Assembly (NCBI GenBank): GCA_014841835.1
Contig: JACYUQ010000003.1
Location: 682,001-746,000, forward strand
From: Oxalobacteraceae sp. CFBP 13730
Lineage (GTDB): Bacteria > Pseudomonadota > Gammaproteobacteria > Burkholderiales > Burkholderiaceae_D
Reading direction: 5' to 3'
Length of the DNA: 64,000 nt
Made by a program: the position numbers and the translations under genes. How positions within the stretch are numbered: position 1 is the stretch's first letter; every line of letters starts with the position of its first letter. Below are positions 9,619-19,583 of the stretch, in pieces. The notes below the pieces were generated by a model that saw only the letters and a list, made by a program, of their open reading frames with translations, was not told the origin of the DNA and searched no databases.

Positions 9619-10544
9619 TGACTGCATCCCACGCGATCGCCCTGCCGCCCGGCTACCGCGTCGCCGACGTGCTGGCCTTCCACGGCCGCGATCCCGAGCG
9701 CGTGGCCGAGCAGGTCGATGCCGATGGCTTGCGCAAGGGCGTGCTGCTCGGTGGCGTGCCGACGCTGCTGGACATCCGGTTCGAGGCCTGCGCAGCGCAC
9801 TGCCGCGTGACCTTTGACGGCCCAAGCACGCCGGCCCTGGAGGCGCAGGCGCACGAGGCGCTGCTGAACGTGCTGGGCCTGCGCATCGATCCGAGCGCAT
9901 TCGGCGCGGCCGTGCAGGGCGACCCGTGGCTGGGGCCCGTCGTGGCGCGCCAGCCGGGCCTGCGCATCGTGCAGTCGGCCACGATCTTCGAAGCGCTGAC
10001 CTGGGCCATCATCGGCCAGCAGATCAACCTGACGTTTGCCATCGCACTGCGCCGTACGCTGATTCAACTGGCGGGCCGCGCGCATGCGTCCGGCTTGTGG
10101 TGCTATCCGGAGGCGCCCGATGTGGCCGGGCTCGACATCGGTGAACTCACGGGCCGCAAATTCTCGAACGCAAAAGCCGAGACGATCCTGCGCGTGGCGC
10201 GCATGGTGGTTGATGGCAGCCTGGTGCTCGAGCGGCACGCTGGCGTGGAGGATATTTCTGGCTCGGCGAGCGCGGCGGTCAGCGAAACACTGCTGGCCAT
10301 CAAGGGCATCGGCCCCTGGACCGTCAATTACGTGCTGCTGCGCGGCTATGGCTATCCCGATTGCTCGCTGGAAGGCGACGTCGCCGTGCGCGCCGCGCTG
10401 CACAAGCTTTCGGGCAGCGCAGCCCGGCCAACCGTAACGGAAGCCGAGCGCATGCTGGCACGCTACGCGCCCCATCGCACGATGGCAGCGGCCTACCTGT
10501 GGGCCAGCCTGGCAGACACACCGCCGACAGACAAGCCTGCCTAG
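9618..10544 (+). CDS. DNA-3-methyladenine glycosylase II (AlkA family)
   Basis: Removes alkylated bases from DNA in base excision repair. The 308-residue protein has an AlkA-type N-terminal domain and a helix-hairpin-helix-GPD domain (IKGIGPWTVNYVLLRG near 230-245). The catalytic aspartate is in EGDVAV near residue 254. No methyltransferase (Ada) domain is fused and no ada gene is adjacent. It overlaps the upstream transporter gene by one base. Confidence 0.88.
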   Translation: MTASHAIALPPGYRVADVLAFHGRDPERVAEQVDADGLRKGVLLGGVPTLLDIRFEACAAHCRVTFDGPSTPALEAQAHEALLNVLGLRIDPSAFGAAVQGDPWLGPVVARQPGLRIVQSATIFEALTWAIIGQQINLTFAIALRRTLIQLAGRAHASGLWCYPEAPDVAGLDIGELTGRKFSNAKAETILRVARMVVDGSLVLERHAGVEDISGSASAAVSETLLAIKGIGPWTVNYVLLRGYGYPDCSLEGDVAVRAALHKLSGSAARPTVTEAERMLARYAPHRTMAAAYLWASLADTPPTDKPA

Positions 10545-10554
10545 TTTTTCATTC

Positions 10555-10968
10555 CTAGTTCCAGCGCGGCAGACCATCGAACTGCTGCGCGCCCTCTCCC
10601 GAAAACCGGATCAGCGCCGCCAGCGGCGCGATCGCCAAGTTATCGCACCCATATTTTCCGCCGAGTGCACTGGGAATTTTAAGGCAGTAGGTACGCCCGT
10701 CGGTGAGCGGCCCCAGCGCGGCTTCAGCCAGGCACACGGCCTCGGGCATGTACCAGTCGTTGAGAAAATCCTGGTTGTAGGACAGCGCATCGAGCGCAGC
10801 GCGGTTGCTGGCCAGCGGCTCGCAACAAAGCTCGTGCGGGCGCAGGCACCAGAACCGGTCGTCCTCGTCGCGGATGATGAGATTGCCGAAGGCATTGGCA
10901 CCGAGCACTTCCACCGCGCTCATGCCGACCCAGCCCCAGGATTGGTTGATGTCGTCTACATCGATCAT
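10555..10968 (-). CDS. DUF1851 / T6SS immunity Tdi1 C-terminal-like protein
   Basis: A 137-residue cytoplasmic protein. The arrangement FGNLIIRDEDDRFWCLRPHE...ALGPLTDGRTYCLKIP...LGGKYGCDNL...FSGEGAQQFDGLP resembles the DUF1851 family, which includes the C-terminal part of Agrobacterium Tdi1, the immunity partner of the DNase effector Tde1. There is no effector, VgrG or other type VI gene nearby, so an immunity role is inference from the family only. It is convergent with the AlkA gene (11 bases apart). Upstream (10969-11092) lies only a short noncoding stretch before the tRNA terminator. Confidence 0.6.
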   Translation of the reverse strand: MIDVDDINQSWGWVGMSAVEVLGANAFGNLIIRDEDDRFWCLRPHELCCEPLASNRAALDALSYNQDFLNDWYMPEAVCLAEAALGPLTDGRTYCLKIPSALGGKYGCDNLAIAPLAALIRFSGEGAQQFDGLPRWN

Positions 10969-11092
10969 GGCTTTACTCCCCCGACTTGTCGTCCGTTACG
11001 GATTGGACCGGGCAAGCAGCCGTGCATTGCGACGGCGGCGCGTGACATTGACCTGCATCGAGGCCGTTACATCGAAGCAAGAAAGCAGGACC

Positions 11093-11131
11093 AAAAAAAC
11101 GAAAAGCCGCTGATTCTTTCGAATCAACGGC
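11093..11131 (-). terminator. Terminator of the initiator tRNA gene
   Basis: On the minus strand the hairpin gccgttgattc / gaatcagcggc with a GAAA loop is followed by TTTTCG and a run of seven T. It lies nine bases after the tRNA 3' end. Confidence 0.8.
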
Positions 11132-11140
11132 CTCTAATCT

Positions 11141-11217
11141 TGGTTGCGGGGACAGGATTTGAACCTGTGACCTTCGGGTTATGAGCCCGACGAGCTGCCA
11201 GACTGCTCCACCCCGCG
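11141..11217 (-). tRNA. Initiator tRNA-Met (CAT)
   Basis: A 77-nt cloverleaf with encoded CCA. The anticodon is CAT within CTCATAA. Two initiator hallmarks are present: the unpaired C1-A72 position at the end of the acceptor stem, and three consecutive G-C pairs in the anticodon stem (GGG...CCC). It is therefore tRNA-fMet rather than the elongator. Confidence 0.95.
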
Positions 11218-11229
11218 TCTGTGAAATGA

Positions 11230-11258
11230 ATTATACGCCCCCGTGCGTCATTTAGCAA
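11230..11258 (-). promoter_or_regulatory. Promoter of the initiator tRNA gene
   Basis: On the minus strand TTGCTA (11258-11253) and TATAAT (11235-11230) are separated by 17 bases. The -10 box ends 12 bases before the mature tRNA 5' end. Confidence 0.65.
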
Positions 11259-11399
11259 ATCCAATCCTCATTGCATGGCTTATTGAAGAAACTTATATCT
11301 CGGTGGAGCGTACGAGTGCCAGCTGCGAACGCGCCCCCTGCCCCTGCCGACGCCGCATTCGGTGTACAGTATTGCCACGACCAACCTGCCCTATCCACC

Positions 11400-11981
11400 A
11401 TGAAATTCTGCTCCGAGTGCGCCCACCCTGTCGTGCTGGCCATTCCCGAAGGCGACAACCGGCCGCGCTACGTGTGCACGCACTGCGCCACGATCCATTA
11501 CCAGAACCCGAAGCTGGTCATCGGTTCGATTCCCGTATGGGAACACGATGGCGAACTCCAGATCCTGCTGTGCAAGCGCGCGATCGAGCCACGCTACGGT
11601 TACTGGACGCTGCCGGCCGGGTTCATGGAAAACGAAGAAACCACCGAACAGGCGGCGCAGCGTGAAACCGAAGAAGAAGCCGGTGCCAACATCGAACTCG
11701 GCCCGCTGTTTTCGCTGCTCAACGTCGCCCATGTGCACCAGGTCCATCTGTTCTACCTGGCACGCCTGCGTGACCTCGACTATGCGGCGGGCATCGAAAG
11801 CCTCGATGTGCAACTGTTCACCGAAGCGACCATCCCGTGGGACGACCTGGCCTTCCCGACCATCCGCACGACACTGGAACTGTTCTTTGCCGACGGGATC
11901 AAAGTGCGCGAGGGTGGCGACTTCGGCGTTCACAGCGTGGCCGTCAACCGCCCCATGATGGCCCCACGCGAACCGGACTGA
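11400..11981 (+). CDS. Zinc-ribbon Nudix hydrolase
   Basis: A predicted nucleoside-diphosphate-X pyrophosphatase of 193 residues. An N-terminal zinc ribbon has Cys 4, 7, 26 and 29 (CSEC and CTHC). The Nudix box follows near residues 74-96 in full consensus, G-x5-E-x7-RETEEEAG. The layout resembles a shortened NudC-like NADH pyrophosphatase, but the NudC substrate signature is not evident, so the substrate is unknown. The start at 11400 places the zinc ribbon at the N-terminus. It lies two bases before aat and is probably co-transcribed with it. Confidence 0.85.
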   Translation: MKFCSECAHPVVLAIPEGDNRPRYVCTHCATIHYQNPKLVIGSIPVWEHDGELQILLCKRAIEPRYGYWTLPAGFMENEETTEQAAQRETEEEAGANIELGPLFSLLNVAHVHQVHLFYLARLRDLDYAAGIESLDVQLFTEATIPWDDLAFPTIRTTLELFFADGIKVREGGDFGVHSVAVNRPMMAPREPD

Positions 11982-11982
11982 C

Positions 11983-12705
11983 ATGATCCCCTGGCTCGAG
12001 ACCGACACGCCGTTCCCCGATGTGTCGAAGGCATTGACGGTTGAAGCGCCGGGCCTGCTGGCGGCCGGCGCCGACCTGTCGCCGGCGCGCCTGCTGCAGG
12101 CCTACCGCAAGGGCATCTTCCCGTGGTTTTCCGAAGGCCAGCCGATCCTGTGGTGGAGCACCGATCCGCGCATGGTGCTGTATACCGACCAGTTCAAGGT
12201 CAGTAACAGCCTGGCGAAAACGCTGCGCAAGATCGAGCGCAGCCGTCTGGATGGCGGGCGCTGGGACGTGCGCTTCGACAGCACGTTCGACGACGTGATG
12301 CACGCCTGCGCCGCGCCGCGCCGCGACGGGCCGGGCACCTGGATTTCGGATGAGATCATCGCTGGCTACACGGGCCTGCACGCGCTCGGTTACGCGCACT
12401 CGGCCGAAGTCTGGCTCGATGGCGAGCTGGTGGGCGGCGCGTATGGCGTCTGCATCGGCCGCATGTTCTATGGCGAGTCGATGTTCGCGCGCGTGTCCGA
12501 TGCGTCCAAGGTCGCGCTTGCCTACCTGGTGGCGTTTCTGCGCCGCCATGGCGTCGAGATGGTCGACTGCCAGCAGGAGACCGGCCATCTGGCGTCGCTC
12601 GGTGCAATGCCGATCCCGCGCAGCCGCTTTCTTGAACACGTTCACCGCGCGACCGCCAGGCCGGGCATCGGGTCATGGACGGTGGCGTCACCGTTGCCTG
12701 ACTAA
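11983..12705 (+). CDS. aat: Leucyl/phenylalanyl-tRNA-protein transferase
   Basis: Adds Leu or Phe from charged tRNA to the N-terminal Lys or Arg of proteins, making N-degrons for ClpAP. The 240-residue product shows the family motifs [21 protein letters not shown] and [18 protein letters not shown]. The gene begins one base after the stop of the Nudix gene (TGA-c-ATG) and is followed 64 bases later by bpt. Confidence 0.94.
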   Translation: MIPWLETDTPFPDVSKALTVEAPGLLAAGADLSPARLLQAYRKGIFPWFSEGQPILWWSTDPRMVLYTDQFKVSNSLAKTLRKIERSRLDGGRWDVRFDSTFDDVMHACAAPRRDGPGTWISDEIIAGYTGLHALGYAHSAEVWLDGELVGGAYGVCIGRMFYGESMFARVSDASKVALAYLVAFLRRHGVEMVDCQQETGHLASLGAMPIPRSRFLEHVHRATARPGIGSWTVASPLPD

Positions 12706-12769
12706 CGGAATCGCGGCGCGGTTTTCGCTAGAATAGGCAGCAACCCCACGTCGTTCCGAGAGCTCTTGC

Positions 12770-13498
12770 ATGACGCACCTACACGACCTGCCCTTCGCCA
12801 CGCTGCAGTTCTACACCACGGCGCCCTACCCCTGCAGCTACCTCGACGCACGCCAGGCGCGCTCGCAGGTCGCCACGCCTTCGCACCTGATCAATGCCGA
12901 CGTGTACTCCGAGCTGGTCAAGAATGGCTTCCGGCGCAGCGGCATCTTCACCTATCGCCCGTACTGCGACGGTTGCCAGGCCTGCATTCCGGTGCGCGTC
13001 AGGTGCGCCGACTTCACGCCCAACCGCACCCAGCGCCGCGTCTGGAAGCGCCATGGCAACCTGGTCGCGATGGTGGCCAACCTGGCCTTCTCGGACGAGC
13101 ATTACGCGCTGTATCTGCGCTACCAGACCACGCGCCATGTCGGCGGCGGCATGGACCAGGACAGCCGCGACCAGTACGCACAGTTCCTGCTGCAAAGCCG
13201 CGTCAACACGCGCCTGGTGGAGTTCCGCGAGCCCGACGGCACGTTGCGCATGGTGTCGATCATCGACGTGCTGTCCGATGGCCTGTCGTCGGTGTACACC
13301 TTCTTTGACCCGGATATCGAGAACGCGTCGTACGGCACCTACAACATCCTGTGGCAGGTGAACCAGGCGCACGAACTCGGGTTATCGCACGTGTATCTGG
13401 GCTACTGGATCGCGCAGAGTCCCAAGATGGCCTACAAGATCAACTTCCGGCCACTCGAAGCGCGCATCGACGGGCAATGGGGCGTTCTCGAGGCCTAA
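12770..13498 (+). CDS. bpt: Aspartate/glutamate leucyltransferase (Bpt/Ate)
   Basis: Transfers leucine from Leu-tRNA to N-terminal Asp or Glu, the second branch of the bacterial N-degron pathway. The 242-residue product has the N-terminal [16 protein letters not shown] segment and the [12 protein letters not shown] cysteine motif near residues 66-77, and it ends in the [17 protein letters not shown] region typical of the family. A TAGAAT at 12729-12734 may be a -10 box. The stop codon abuts the left end of a foldback repeat (13499-13657). Confidence 0.93.
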   Translation: MTHLHDLPFATLQFYTTAPYPCSYLDARQARSQVATPSHLINADVYSELVKNGFRRSGIFTYRPYCDGCQACIPVRVRCADFTPNRTQRRVWKRHGNLVAMVANLAFSDEHYALYLRYQTTRHVGGGMDQDSRDQYAQFLLQSRVNTRLVEFREPDGTLRMVSIIDVLSDGLSSVYTFFDPDIENASYGTYNILWQVNQAHELGLSHVYLGYWIAQSPKMAYKINFRPLEARIDGQWGVLEA

Positions 13499-13657
13499 GG
13501 AAGCCCTGATTAATTCATGGAGGCGGACCTGGCGCGGAAAATAGCCACCCTGCAGCGTTGCAAATTCTCGCAATAGCCCGCTATTGCTGCGATTTGCGCC
13601 TTGCATGGTGGCTTTTTCCGCAGCCAATTCCATCCCCCAGAATAAATCAGTGCTTCC
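13499..13657. repeat. 159-bp foldback (imperfect inverted repeat) element
   Basis: The stretch between bpt and pyrD folds on itself almost end to end. The left end ggaagccctgatt pairs with the right end, whose complement reads ggaagcactgatt. The inner gcggaaaatagccacc pairs with the complement gcggaaaaagccacc. The centre gcaatag/ctattgc closes over a cccg loop. It begins immediately after the bpt stop codon. No open reading frame of note is present. The structure is that of a MITE-like or REP-like element, or of a long transcribed hairpin. Confidence 0.8.
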
Positions 13658-13774
13658 CTAACCTGTTGCTTGCCGGGTCAACGGACACAACCGCTAACAA
13701 TTGCATTAGCACTTCGTTACGTACTGGTGCCCGCCGCACGTTAGAATGACGGGGATACGTCAACCGAGTACCCC

Positions 13775-14824
13775 ATGCCAGATAAAATCCTGTATACCCT
13801 CGTTCGACCCGCACTGTTCTCGCTCGATCCCGAAGCGGCGCACAACCTGACCCTGCCCATGCTGCGTCGCGCAGCAGCGCTCGGCCTGACCGGCGCCATC
13901 CGGAAGCCTCGTCCCGATCCGCGCACCGTCATGGGTATCACGTTTCCCAACCCCGTCGGCCTGGCCGCCGGGCTGGACAAGGATGGCGCGTACATCGACG
14001 GCCTGGCCGCGCTAGGCTTCGGTTCCATTGAAATCGGCACGGTCACGCCGCGTGGCCAGGCCGGCAACCCGAAGCCGCGCATGTTCCGCCTGCCACGTGC
14101 ACGCGGCATTATCAACCGCATGGGCTTTAACAACGGCGGCGTCGACGCGTTCGTGGCCAATGTGCAGGCCTCGCGCTTCTTCCAGGAAAAGCAGGGCGTG
14201 CTGGGGCTGAACATCGGCAAGAACGCCGATACGCCGATTGAGCGCGCTGCCGACGACTACCTCGAATGCCTGCGCAAGGTGTACCCGTACGCCAGCTACG
14301 TGACGGTCAATATTTCGTCGCCGAACACGCAGAACCTGCGCCAGTTGCAGGGTGCGTCCGAACTCGACAGCCTGCTGTCGCAGCTCAAGCACGAGCAGAT
14401 GCGCCTGGCCGACCAGCATGGCCACTACGTGCCGCTCACGCTCAAGATCGCACCGGATGTCGATGGCGACCAGATCCGCGATATCGCCAGCGCCCTGCTG
14501 CGGCACAAGATCGACGGCGTCATCGCCACCAACACCACGCTCAACCGGCGCGATGTCGAAGGCATGAAGCATGCGCAGCAAGCGGGTGGCCTGTCGGGCG
14601 CGCCCGTGTTCGAGCAATCGAACATCGTGATCCGCGCGCTCAAGACCGAGCTGCGCGACGACATCCCGATCATCGGCGTGGGCGGCATCATGCGCGGCGC
14701 CGATGCGCGCGCGAAGATCGCGGCCGGCGCCAAGCTGGTGCAGTTGTACAGTGGCTTGATCTACGCCGGGCCAGGCCTGGTGCGCGATTGCGCGGACGTG
14801 CTGCGCGAGGAAAAGAAGAAGTAA
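13775..14824 (+). CDS. pyrD: Dihydroorotate dehydrogenase (quinone), class 2
   Basis: Oxidises dihydroorotate to orotate with electrons passed to quinone at the inner membrane. The 349-residue enzyme has an N-terminal membrane-associating segment, then [14 protein letters not shown] near 66, [12 protein letters not shown] near 115, the class 2 catalytic-serine loop [11 protein letters not shown] near 176 and the FMN phosphate site [19 protein letters not shown] near 298. A TAGAAT at 13742-13747, 27 bases before the start, is a plausible -10 box. Confidence 0.95.
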   Translation: MPDKILYTLVRPALFSLDPEAAHNLTLPMLRRAAALGLTGAIRKPRPDPRTVMGITFPNPVGLAAGLDKDGAYIDGLAALGFGSIEIGTVTPRGQAGNPKPRMFRLPRARGIINRMGFNNGGVDAFVANVQASRFFQEKQGVLGLNIGKNADTPIERAADDYLECLRKVYPYASYVTVNISSPNTQNLRQLQGASELDSLLSQLKHEQMRLADQHGHYVPLTLKIAPDVDGDQIRDIASALLRHKIDGVIATNTTLNRRDVEGMKHAQQAGGLSGAPVFEQSNIVIRALKTELRDDIPIIGVGGIMRGADARAKIAAGAKLVQLYSGLIYAGPGLVRDCADVLREEKKK

Positions 14825-14871
14825 CCGGCAACGCTGCCTGCGCGCCAGCGTGGCGTGCCGGCAGCACCATC

Positions 14872-15801
14872 CTATTCCGCGGTCGCAATCGCCTTTTCGA
14901 TGTCGGCCCGCGTGTAGCCTTGCGCGAAGCGCTCGATGAAGTGGAACGCGTACGAGCGCAGGTACGCGCCGCGCCGCACTGCCAGGCGCGTCACGTTCTG
15001 TGCGAACAGGTGCGATGCCTCGATCGCGCGCAGACCCTTGTCGCGGCCATGGTCGAACGCCATCGACGCCACGATTCCCACACCCATACCCAGCGACACG
15101 TACTGCTTGATCACGTCCGAATCCATCGCCGTGAGCACGATGTCCGGCGCCAGCCCGGCTTCGAGAAAGGCCGCGTCGATGTGGCTGCGGCCCGTAAAGC
15201 CCTGGTCATACGTGATCAGCGGATGTTCGGCCAGATCTTCCAGGCGCAGCGGCGAACCGCTGGCAAAAATCGGATGGCCTTCCGGCGCCACGATCAGGTG
15301 GCTCCAGCGATAGCACGGGAACGACACCAGATCGGGAAACGCCGACAGGCCTTCGGTTGCGATGCCGATATCGGCCTTGCCCGAAGCGACCCACGCCGCG
15401 ATGTGTTCCGGCGCGCTTTGCTGCAAGGCGATGCGCACATTGGGGAACGCGGCGCGAAACGATTGCACCACCTGCGGCAGTGCGTAACGGGCCTGCGTGT
15501 GGGTCACGGCCACCGTCAGCGTGCCGCTGTCCTGGCCGGCAAATTCGCGGCTGGCCTGCTGCAGGTTCTCGGCTTCGACCAGCAGCTTTTCAACGATGCG
15601 CAGGATGCCCTTGCCGGGCGGCGTGAGCCCCGTCAGGCGTTTGCCGTTGCGCTCGAAAATCACGACGCCCAGTTCATCTTCGAGTTCGCGGATCTGGCGC
15701 GATACGCCGGGCTGCGACGTGAACAGCGCGTTGGCGACGTCGGTCAGGTTGAAATCACGGCGGGCCGCTTCGCGCACCGAGCGCAGCTGCTGGAAGTTCA
15801 T
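14872..15801 (-). CDS. CysB-type LysR-family regulator
   Basis: A 309-residue regulator with an N-terminal winged helix ([25 protein letters not shown], about 17-41) and a periplasmic-binding-protein-like effector domain. The sequence is of the CysB/Cbl type, which controls sulfur assimilation in response to N-acetylserine. It overlaps the 3' end of cysA by four bases (ATGA) and so is last in the cysTWA operon, which supports a role in sulfate or sulfonate control. Whether it is the main CysB or a paralogue cannot be decided here. Confidence 0.85.
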   Translation of the reverse strand: MNFQQLRSVREAARRDFNLTDVANALFTSQPGVSRQIRELEDELGVVIFERNGKRLTGLTPPGKGILRIVEKLLVEAENLQQASREFAGQDSGTLTVAVTHTQARYALPQVVQSFRAAFPNVRIALQQSAPEHIAAWVASGKADIGIATEGLSAFPDLVSFPCYRWSHLIVAPEGHPIFASGSPLRLEDLAEHPLITYDQGFTGRSHIDAAFLEAGLAPDIVLTAMDSDVIKQYVSLGMGVGIVASMAFDHGRDKGLRAIEASHLFAQNVTRLAVRRGAYLRSYAFHFIERFAQGYTRADIEKAIATAE

Positions 15802-16871
15802 GCGGCGCTTCCGTGGTCGACAAAGACTTCGATGCGGCGCGGGCGCACCACCAGCGTGTCGCCTTCTTTCAGGCCCAGGCTGGCAAAGCGCTCGTTCGGC
15901 AGCACCGCTTCGATCATCTGGCCATTGTCGGCGCGCTCCAGGTCGAGCTGGGCCAGCGGCCCGATCGCATGCGCGCGGCGCAGCTTGGCCACGACGCCCT
16001 CGGCGCCCGGCGTGTAGCGCTCGACATCCAGATCGTGCGGGCGCACATAGCCGATGCCGGCGCCATCGCGCACGTCGATGTGCTGCGGGGCCTGGAAGTT
16101 GACGTCGCCGCTGGCCAGCACGCCTTCGTGGATGCGGCCGTGGAACAGGTTGACGTTGCCCAAAAAGCCGTACACGAACGGCGACGCCGGATGGTTGTAG
16201 ACCTGGTCCGGGCTGCCCAGTTGCTCGACGCGGCCCTTGTTCATCAGGACCACCTGGTCGGCCACTTCGAGCGCTTCTTCCTGGTCGTGCGTGACGAAGA
16301 TCGACGTCACGTGCAGGTCGTCGTGCAGGCGGCGCAGCCAGCGCCGCAGTTCCTTGCGCACCTTGGCGTCGAGCGCGCCGAATGGCTCGTCGAGCAGCAG
16401 CACGCGCGGCTCGACGGCCAGCGCACGCGCCAGCGCGATGCGCTGACGCTGACCGCCCGACAGTTGCGGCGGGTAGCGGTCGGCGATCCAGTCGAGCTGC
16501 ACCAGCTCGAGCAGTTTTTTGACCTTGTCGCGGATCTGGTCTTCGCTCGGGCGCTCGCTGCGTGGTTTCACACGCAGGCCGAACGCGACGTTCTCGAACA
16601 CGGTCATGTGCTTGAACAGCGCGTAGTGCTGGAACACGAAGCCGACCTGGCGCTCGCGCACATGGCGGTGCGACGAATCCTGGCCGTCGAGCAGCACGGT
16701 GCCCGAGTCCGGGTATTCCAGGCCCGCGATGATGCGCAGCAGCGTGGTCTTGCCGCAGCCCGACGGGCCGAGCAAGGCGGTCAGTTCGCCGTCCGGGAAC
16801 TGCAGCGACACGTCGTCGAGCGCCTTGAACTGGCCGAAATTTTTACGGATATGTTGGACTTCAATCGTCAT
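15798..16871 (-). CDS. cysA: Sulfate/thiosulfate ABC transporter ATP-binding protein
   Basis: The energising subunit of the sulfate importer. The 357-residue protein has Walker [10 protein letters not shown] (36-44), the signature [15 protein letters not shown] (about 134-148), Walker [12 protein letters not shown] and the switch His in [12 protein letters not shown]-terminal TOBE-type domain follows ([12 protein letters not shown]). It starts 19 bases after cysW and overlaps the regulator gene downstream. Confidence 0.94.
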   Translation of the reverse strand: MTIEVQHIRKNFGQFKALDDVSLQFPDGELTALLGPSGCGKTTLLRIIAGLEYPDSGTVLLDGQDSSHRHVRERQVGFVFQHYALFKHMTVFENVAFGLRVKPRSERPSEDQIRDKVKKLLELVQLDWIADRYPPQLSGGQRQRIALARALAVEPRVLLLDEPFGALDAKVRKELRRWLRRLHDDLHVTSIFVTHDQEEALEVADQVVLMNKGRVEQLGSPDQVYNHPASPFVYGFLGNVNLFHGRIHEGVLASGDVNFQAPQHIDVRDGAGIGYVRPHDLDVERYTPGAEGVVAKLRRAHAIGPLAQLDLERADNGQMIEAVLPNERFASLGLKEGDTLVVRPRRIEVFVDHGSAA

Positions 16872-16890
16872 GCGTGACTCCGGCGGAAAT

Positions 16891-17796
16891 TCAGTGAGGG
16901 GCGTCCAGCGAGGCCGACTTGGCCTGGTGCAGACGCCATTCGATAAAGGACTTGATGGCCAGCGTCACCAGCGCGAGCAGCGCCAGCAGCGACGCCACAG
17001 CAAATGCGGCCGTGAAGTTGTATTCGTTGTAGAGGATCTCGACGTGCAGCGGCATCGTGTTGGTCTCGCCGCGGATGTGGCCCGAGACCACCGAGACGGC
17101 GCCGAACTCGCCCATCGCGCGGGCATTACACAGGATCACGCCATACAGCAGGCCCCATTTGATGTTCGGCATCGTCACGCGCCAGAAGGTCGACCAGCCC
17201 GATGCACCCAGCACCAGCGCCGCTTCTTCTTCTTCGGTGCCCTGCTGCTGCATCAGCGGAATCAGCTCGCGCGCCACGAACGGGAACGTGATGAACACGG
17301 TGGCCAGCACGATGCCCGGCACGGCGAACAGGATCTTGATGTCGTGCTCGGCCAGCCACGGGCCGAACCAGCCCGATGCGCCAAACAGCAGCACGTACAT
17401 CAGGCCCGCAATCACGGGCGAGATCGAGAATGGCAGGTCGATCAGCGTGAGCAGGATGCTCTTGCCGCGGAATTCGAACTTGGTAATCGCCCAGGCGGCC
17501 GCCACGCCGAACACGAGGTTCAGCGGCACCGAGATCACGGCGGCAATCAGCGTGAGCTTGATGGCCGAGATCGCATCGGGATCGATGACCGATTCGACAT
17601 ACACTTCCCAGCCCTTCTTGAGCGCTTCGGTAAACACCGCCGCGAGCGGGATGAACAGGAACAGCGTCAGAAACACGAGTGCAATGGCGATCAGCAGAAC
17701 GCTGACCCAGCGCGGCTCGAGCACGCTGGTGTCGAGGCGCTTGCCGCGGGCTGCCGGTGGACGTGGCGGCGTGGCTTTGTCGAGGACGGCGCTCAT
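16891..17796 (-). CDS. cysW: Sulfate ABC transporter permease CysW
   Basis: One of the two membrane subunits of the sulfate/thiosulfate importer. The 301-residue protein starts at MSAVLDKA and has a cytoplasmic N-terminus of about 30 residues, roughly six membrane helices and the EAA loop that docks on CysA ([20 protein letters not shown]). The start at 17796 overlaps the cysT stop codon by four bases (ATGA). A longer open frame upstream lies inside cysT and is not used. Confidence 0.93.
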   Translation of the reverse strand: MSAVLDKATPPRPPAARGKRLDTSVLEPRWVSVLLIAIALVFLTLFLFIPLAAVFTEALKKGWEVYVESVIDPDAISAIKLTLIAAVISVPLNLVFGVAAAWAITKFEFRGKSILLTLIDLPFSISPVIAGLMYVLLFGASGWFGPWLAEHDIKILFAVPGIVLATVFITFPFVARELIPLMQQQGTEEEEAALVLGASGWSTFWRVTMPNIKWGLLYGVILCNARAMGEFGAVSVVSGHIRGETNTMPLHVEILYNEYNFTAAFAVASLLALLALVTLAIKSFIEWRLHQAKSASLDAPH

Positions 17797-18665
17797 GATT
17801 TGCCCGCCCGTTTGCGTGCCCAGGCCTGCAGCAGATTGATCGTCAGCAGCAGGATGAACGAGAACACCAGCATCACGACGGCAATCGCGGTGGCGCCGGC
17901 GTAGTCGTATTGTTCGAGTTTGGAGATGATCAGCAGCGGCGTGATCTCGGACACCATCGGCAGGTTGCCGGCGATGAAGATCACGGAACCGTATTCGCCG
18001 GTCGCACGCGCGAAGGCCAGCGCAAAGCCGGTCAGCAGCGCCGGCGTGATCGTCGGCAGCACCACGCGGGTGAAGGTCTGCAGCGGCGGCGCGCCCAGGC
18101 TGGCGGCGGCTTCTTCGAGCTCGCGTTCGGCTTCTTCGAGCACCGGCTGCACCGTGCGCACGACGAACGGCAGGCCGATGAACGTCAGCGCGACCACGAC
18201 GCCCAGCGGCGTGAACGCGACCTTGATGCCCCATGCAGCCAGGTATTGGCCGATCCAGCCATTCTGCGCATACAGGGCAGTCAGCGTGATGCCGGCCACG
18301 GCGGTGGGCAGCGCGAACGGCAGGTCGACCAGCGCATCGATGAAGCGCTTGCCGGGAAATTTATACCGTACCAGGACCCAGGCGACGATACCGCCGAACA
18401 CGACGTTCAGGCTTGCTGCGATCAGCGACGCACCAAAGCTGAGGCGATACGACGCCATGACGCGCTCGGACGTGACGGTGGCCCAGAACTCGGGCCAGGT
18501 CATGCTGAAGGTATTGAGGAACACCGCCGACAGCGGGATGAGAACGATCAGCGCCAGGTAAAACAGCGTGAAGCCGAGCGAAATGCCAAAGCCGGGTATG
18601 ACCCGGCCCGGTGCTTTCGACGACTTCGACGCTGCCGTACTGCCTGGCATAGCAAGCGATGTCAT
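17793..18665 (-). CDS. cysT: Sulfate ABC transporter permease CysT (CysU)
   Basis: The partner permease of CysW, 290 residues with about six helices and the EAA loop [20 protein letters not shown]. It is the first gene of cysT-cysW-cysA-regulator. The binding protein (Sbp or CysP), usually first in such operons, is not in the window. The 150-base AT-rich leader upstream (18666-18818) presumably holds the promoter and CysB sites, but I cannot place them with confidence. Confidence 0.93.
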   Translation of the reverse strand: MTSLAMPGSTAASKSSKAPGRVIPGFGISLGFTLFYLALIVLIPLSAVFLNTFSMTWPEFWATVTSERVMASYRLSFGASLIAASLNVVFGGIVAWVLVRYKFPGKRFIDALVDLPFALPTAVAGITLTALYAQNGWIGQYLAAWGIKVAFTPLGVVVALTFIGLPFVVRTVQPVLEEAERELEEAAASLGAPPLQTFTRVVLPTITPALLTGFALAFARATGEYGSVIFIAGNLPMVSEITPLLIISKLEQYDYAGATAIAVVMLVFSFILLLTINLLQAWARKRAGKS

Positions 18666-18818
18666 GCGATTCCTTATTACAAATTCTTCTATTGGAATCG
18701 AATATTCTCACGTGATCGTCATAACGCAAACGAAAGAATCCTTATTTGTATAGACACGAAACGCTATGTAGACATGCGGCGCCTGCATGGCGATATGCGT
18801 AAAAATTCGTAGGTGCAA

Positions 18819-18857
18819 TAAAAAAACGGTGGCCAGGCAATTGCCCGGTCCACCGTT
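18819..18857 (-). terminator. Terminator of the peroxiredoxin gene
   Basis: On the minus strand aacggtgg...ccaccgtt forms a long stem over ccgggcaattgcctgg and is followed by seven T. It lies 20 bases after the peroxiredoxin stop codon. Confidence 0.8.
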
Positions 18858-18877
18858 CTGGCACCGCAAGGAGATGC

Positions 18878-19516
18878 TTACTTGTTCGGCTGCGGCGTCA
18901 TGCGCAGGTACGGACGCGGCGCTTCAAAGCCTTTCGGGTATTTTTGCTTGATGACGTCAGGATCGGTGACGGTCAACGGAATGATGACGTCGTCGCCATC
19001 TTTCCAGTTGCCCGGCGTGGCAACGGTGTAGCCATCGGTCAGTTGCAGGGCATCGATCACGCGCAGCACTTCGTCGAAGTTGCGGCCGGTGCTCATCGGG
19101 TAGGTGATGGTCAGGCGCACTTTCTTGTTCGGATCGATGATGAACAACGAACGCACAGTGGCAGTGGCCGATTGTTCAGGGTGGATCATGTCGTACAGCG
19201 TCGAGACCGAGCGGTCGGCATCGGCGATGATCGGGAAGCCCACGACGGTTTGCTGGGTTTCTTCGATGTCGCGGATCCAGTCGAGGTGCTTTTCGGCCGC
19301 ATCGACCGACAGCGCGATCGCCTTGACATTGCGCTTGTCGAATTCAGGCTTGAGCTTGGCAGTCAGGCCCAGTTCGGTGGTGCAGACCGGCGTGAAGTCG
19401 GCCGGGTGCGAAAACAGCACGACCCACGAGTCGCCTGCCCATTCGTGGAAACGGATGGGGCCAATGCTGGATGCTTGTTCGAAATCGGGGGCGGTATCGC
19501 CGAGGCGTAACGTCAT
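18878..19516 (-). CDS. 1-Cys peroxiredoxin (Prx6/AhpC-TSA family)
   Basis: Reduces hydrogen peroxide and organic hydroperoxides. The 212-residue protein has the peroxidatic motif HPADFTPVCTTE near residues 38-49. That Cys is the only cysteine in the protein, so there is no resolving cysteine and it belongs to the 1-Cys Prx6-like group; the C-terminal KYPKGFEAPRPYLR extension is also typical. The start at 19516 (MTLRLGD) is chosen because AGGAG at 19523-19527 sits six bases upstream; ATG 19522 abuts that site. Confidence 0.93.
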   Translation of the reverse strand: MTLRLGDTAPDFEQASSIGPIRFHEWAGDSWVVLFSHPADFTPVCTTELGLTAKLKPEFDKRNVKAIALSVDAAEKHLDWIRDIEETQQTVVGFPIIADADRSVSTLYDMIHPEQSATATVRSLFIIDPNKKVRLTITYPMSTGRNFDEVLRVIDALQLTDGYTVATPGNWKDGDDVIIPLTVTDPDVIKQKYPKGFEAPRPYLRMTPQPNK

Positions 19517-19583
19517 GGTCATCTCCTGTGATTGATCAAACTTGTTCGGGGCACCGTCCGGCACGGACGGCGCGTTGCATGGT

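Noticed and set aside
14266..16017. A 583-codon + strand frame spanning the end of pyrD and the LysR gene
   Set aside because: It is out of frame with pyrD and antisense to a clear LysR regulator.
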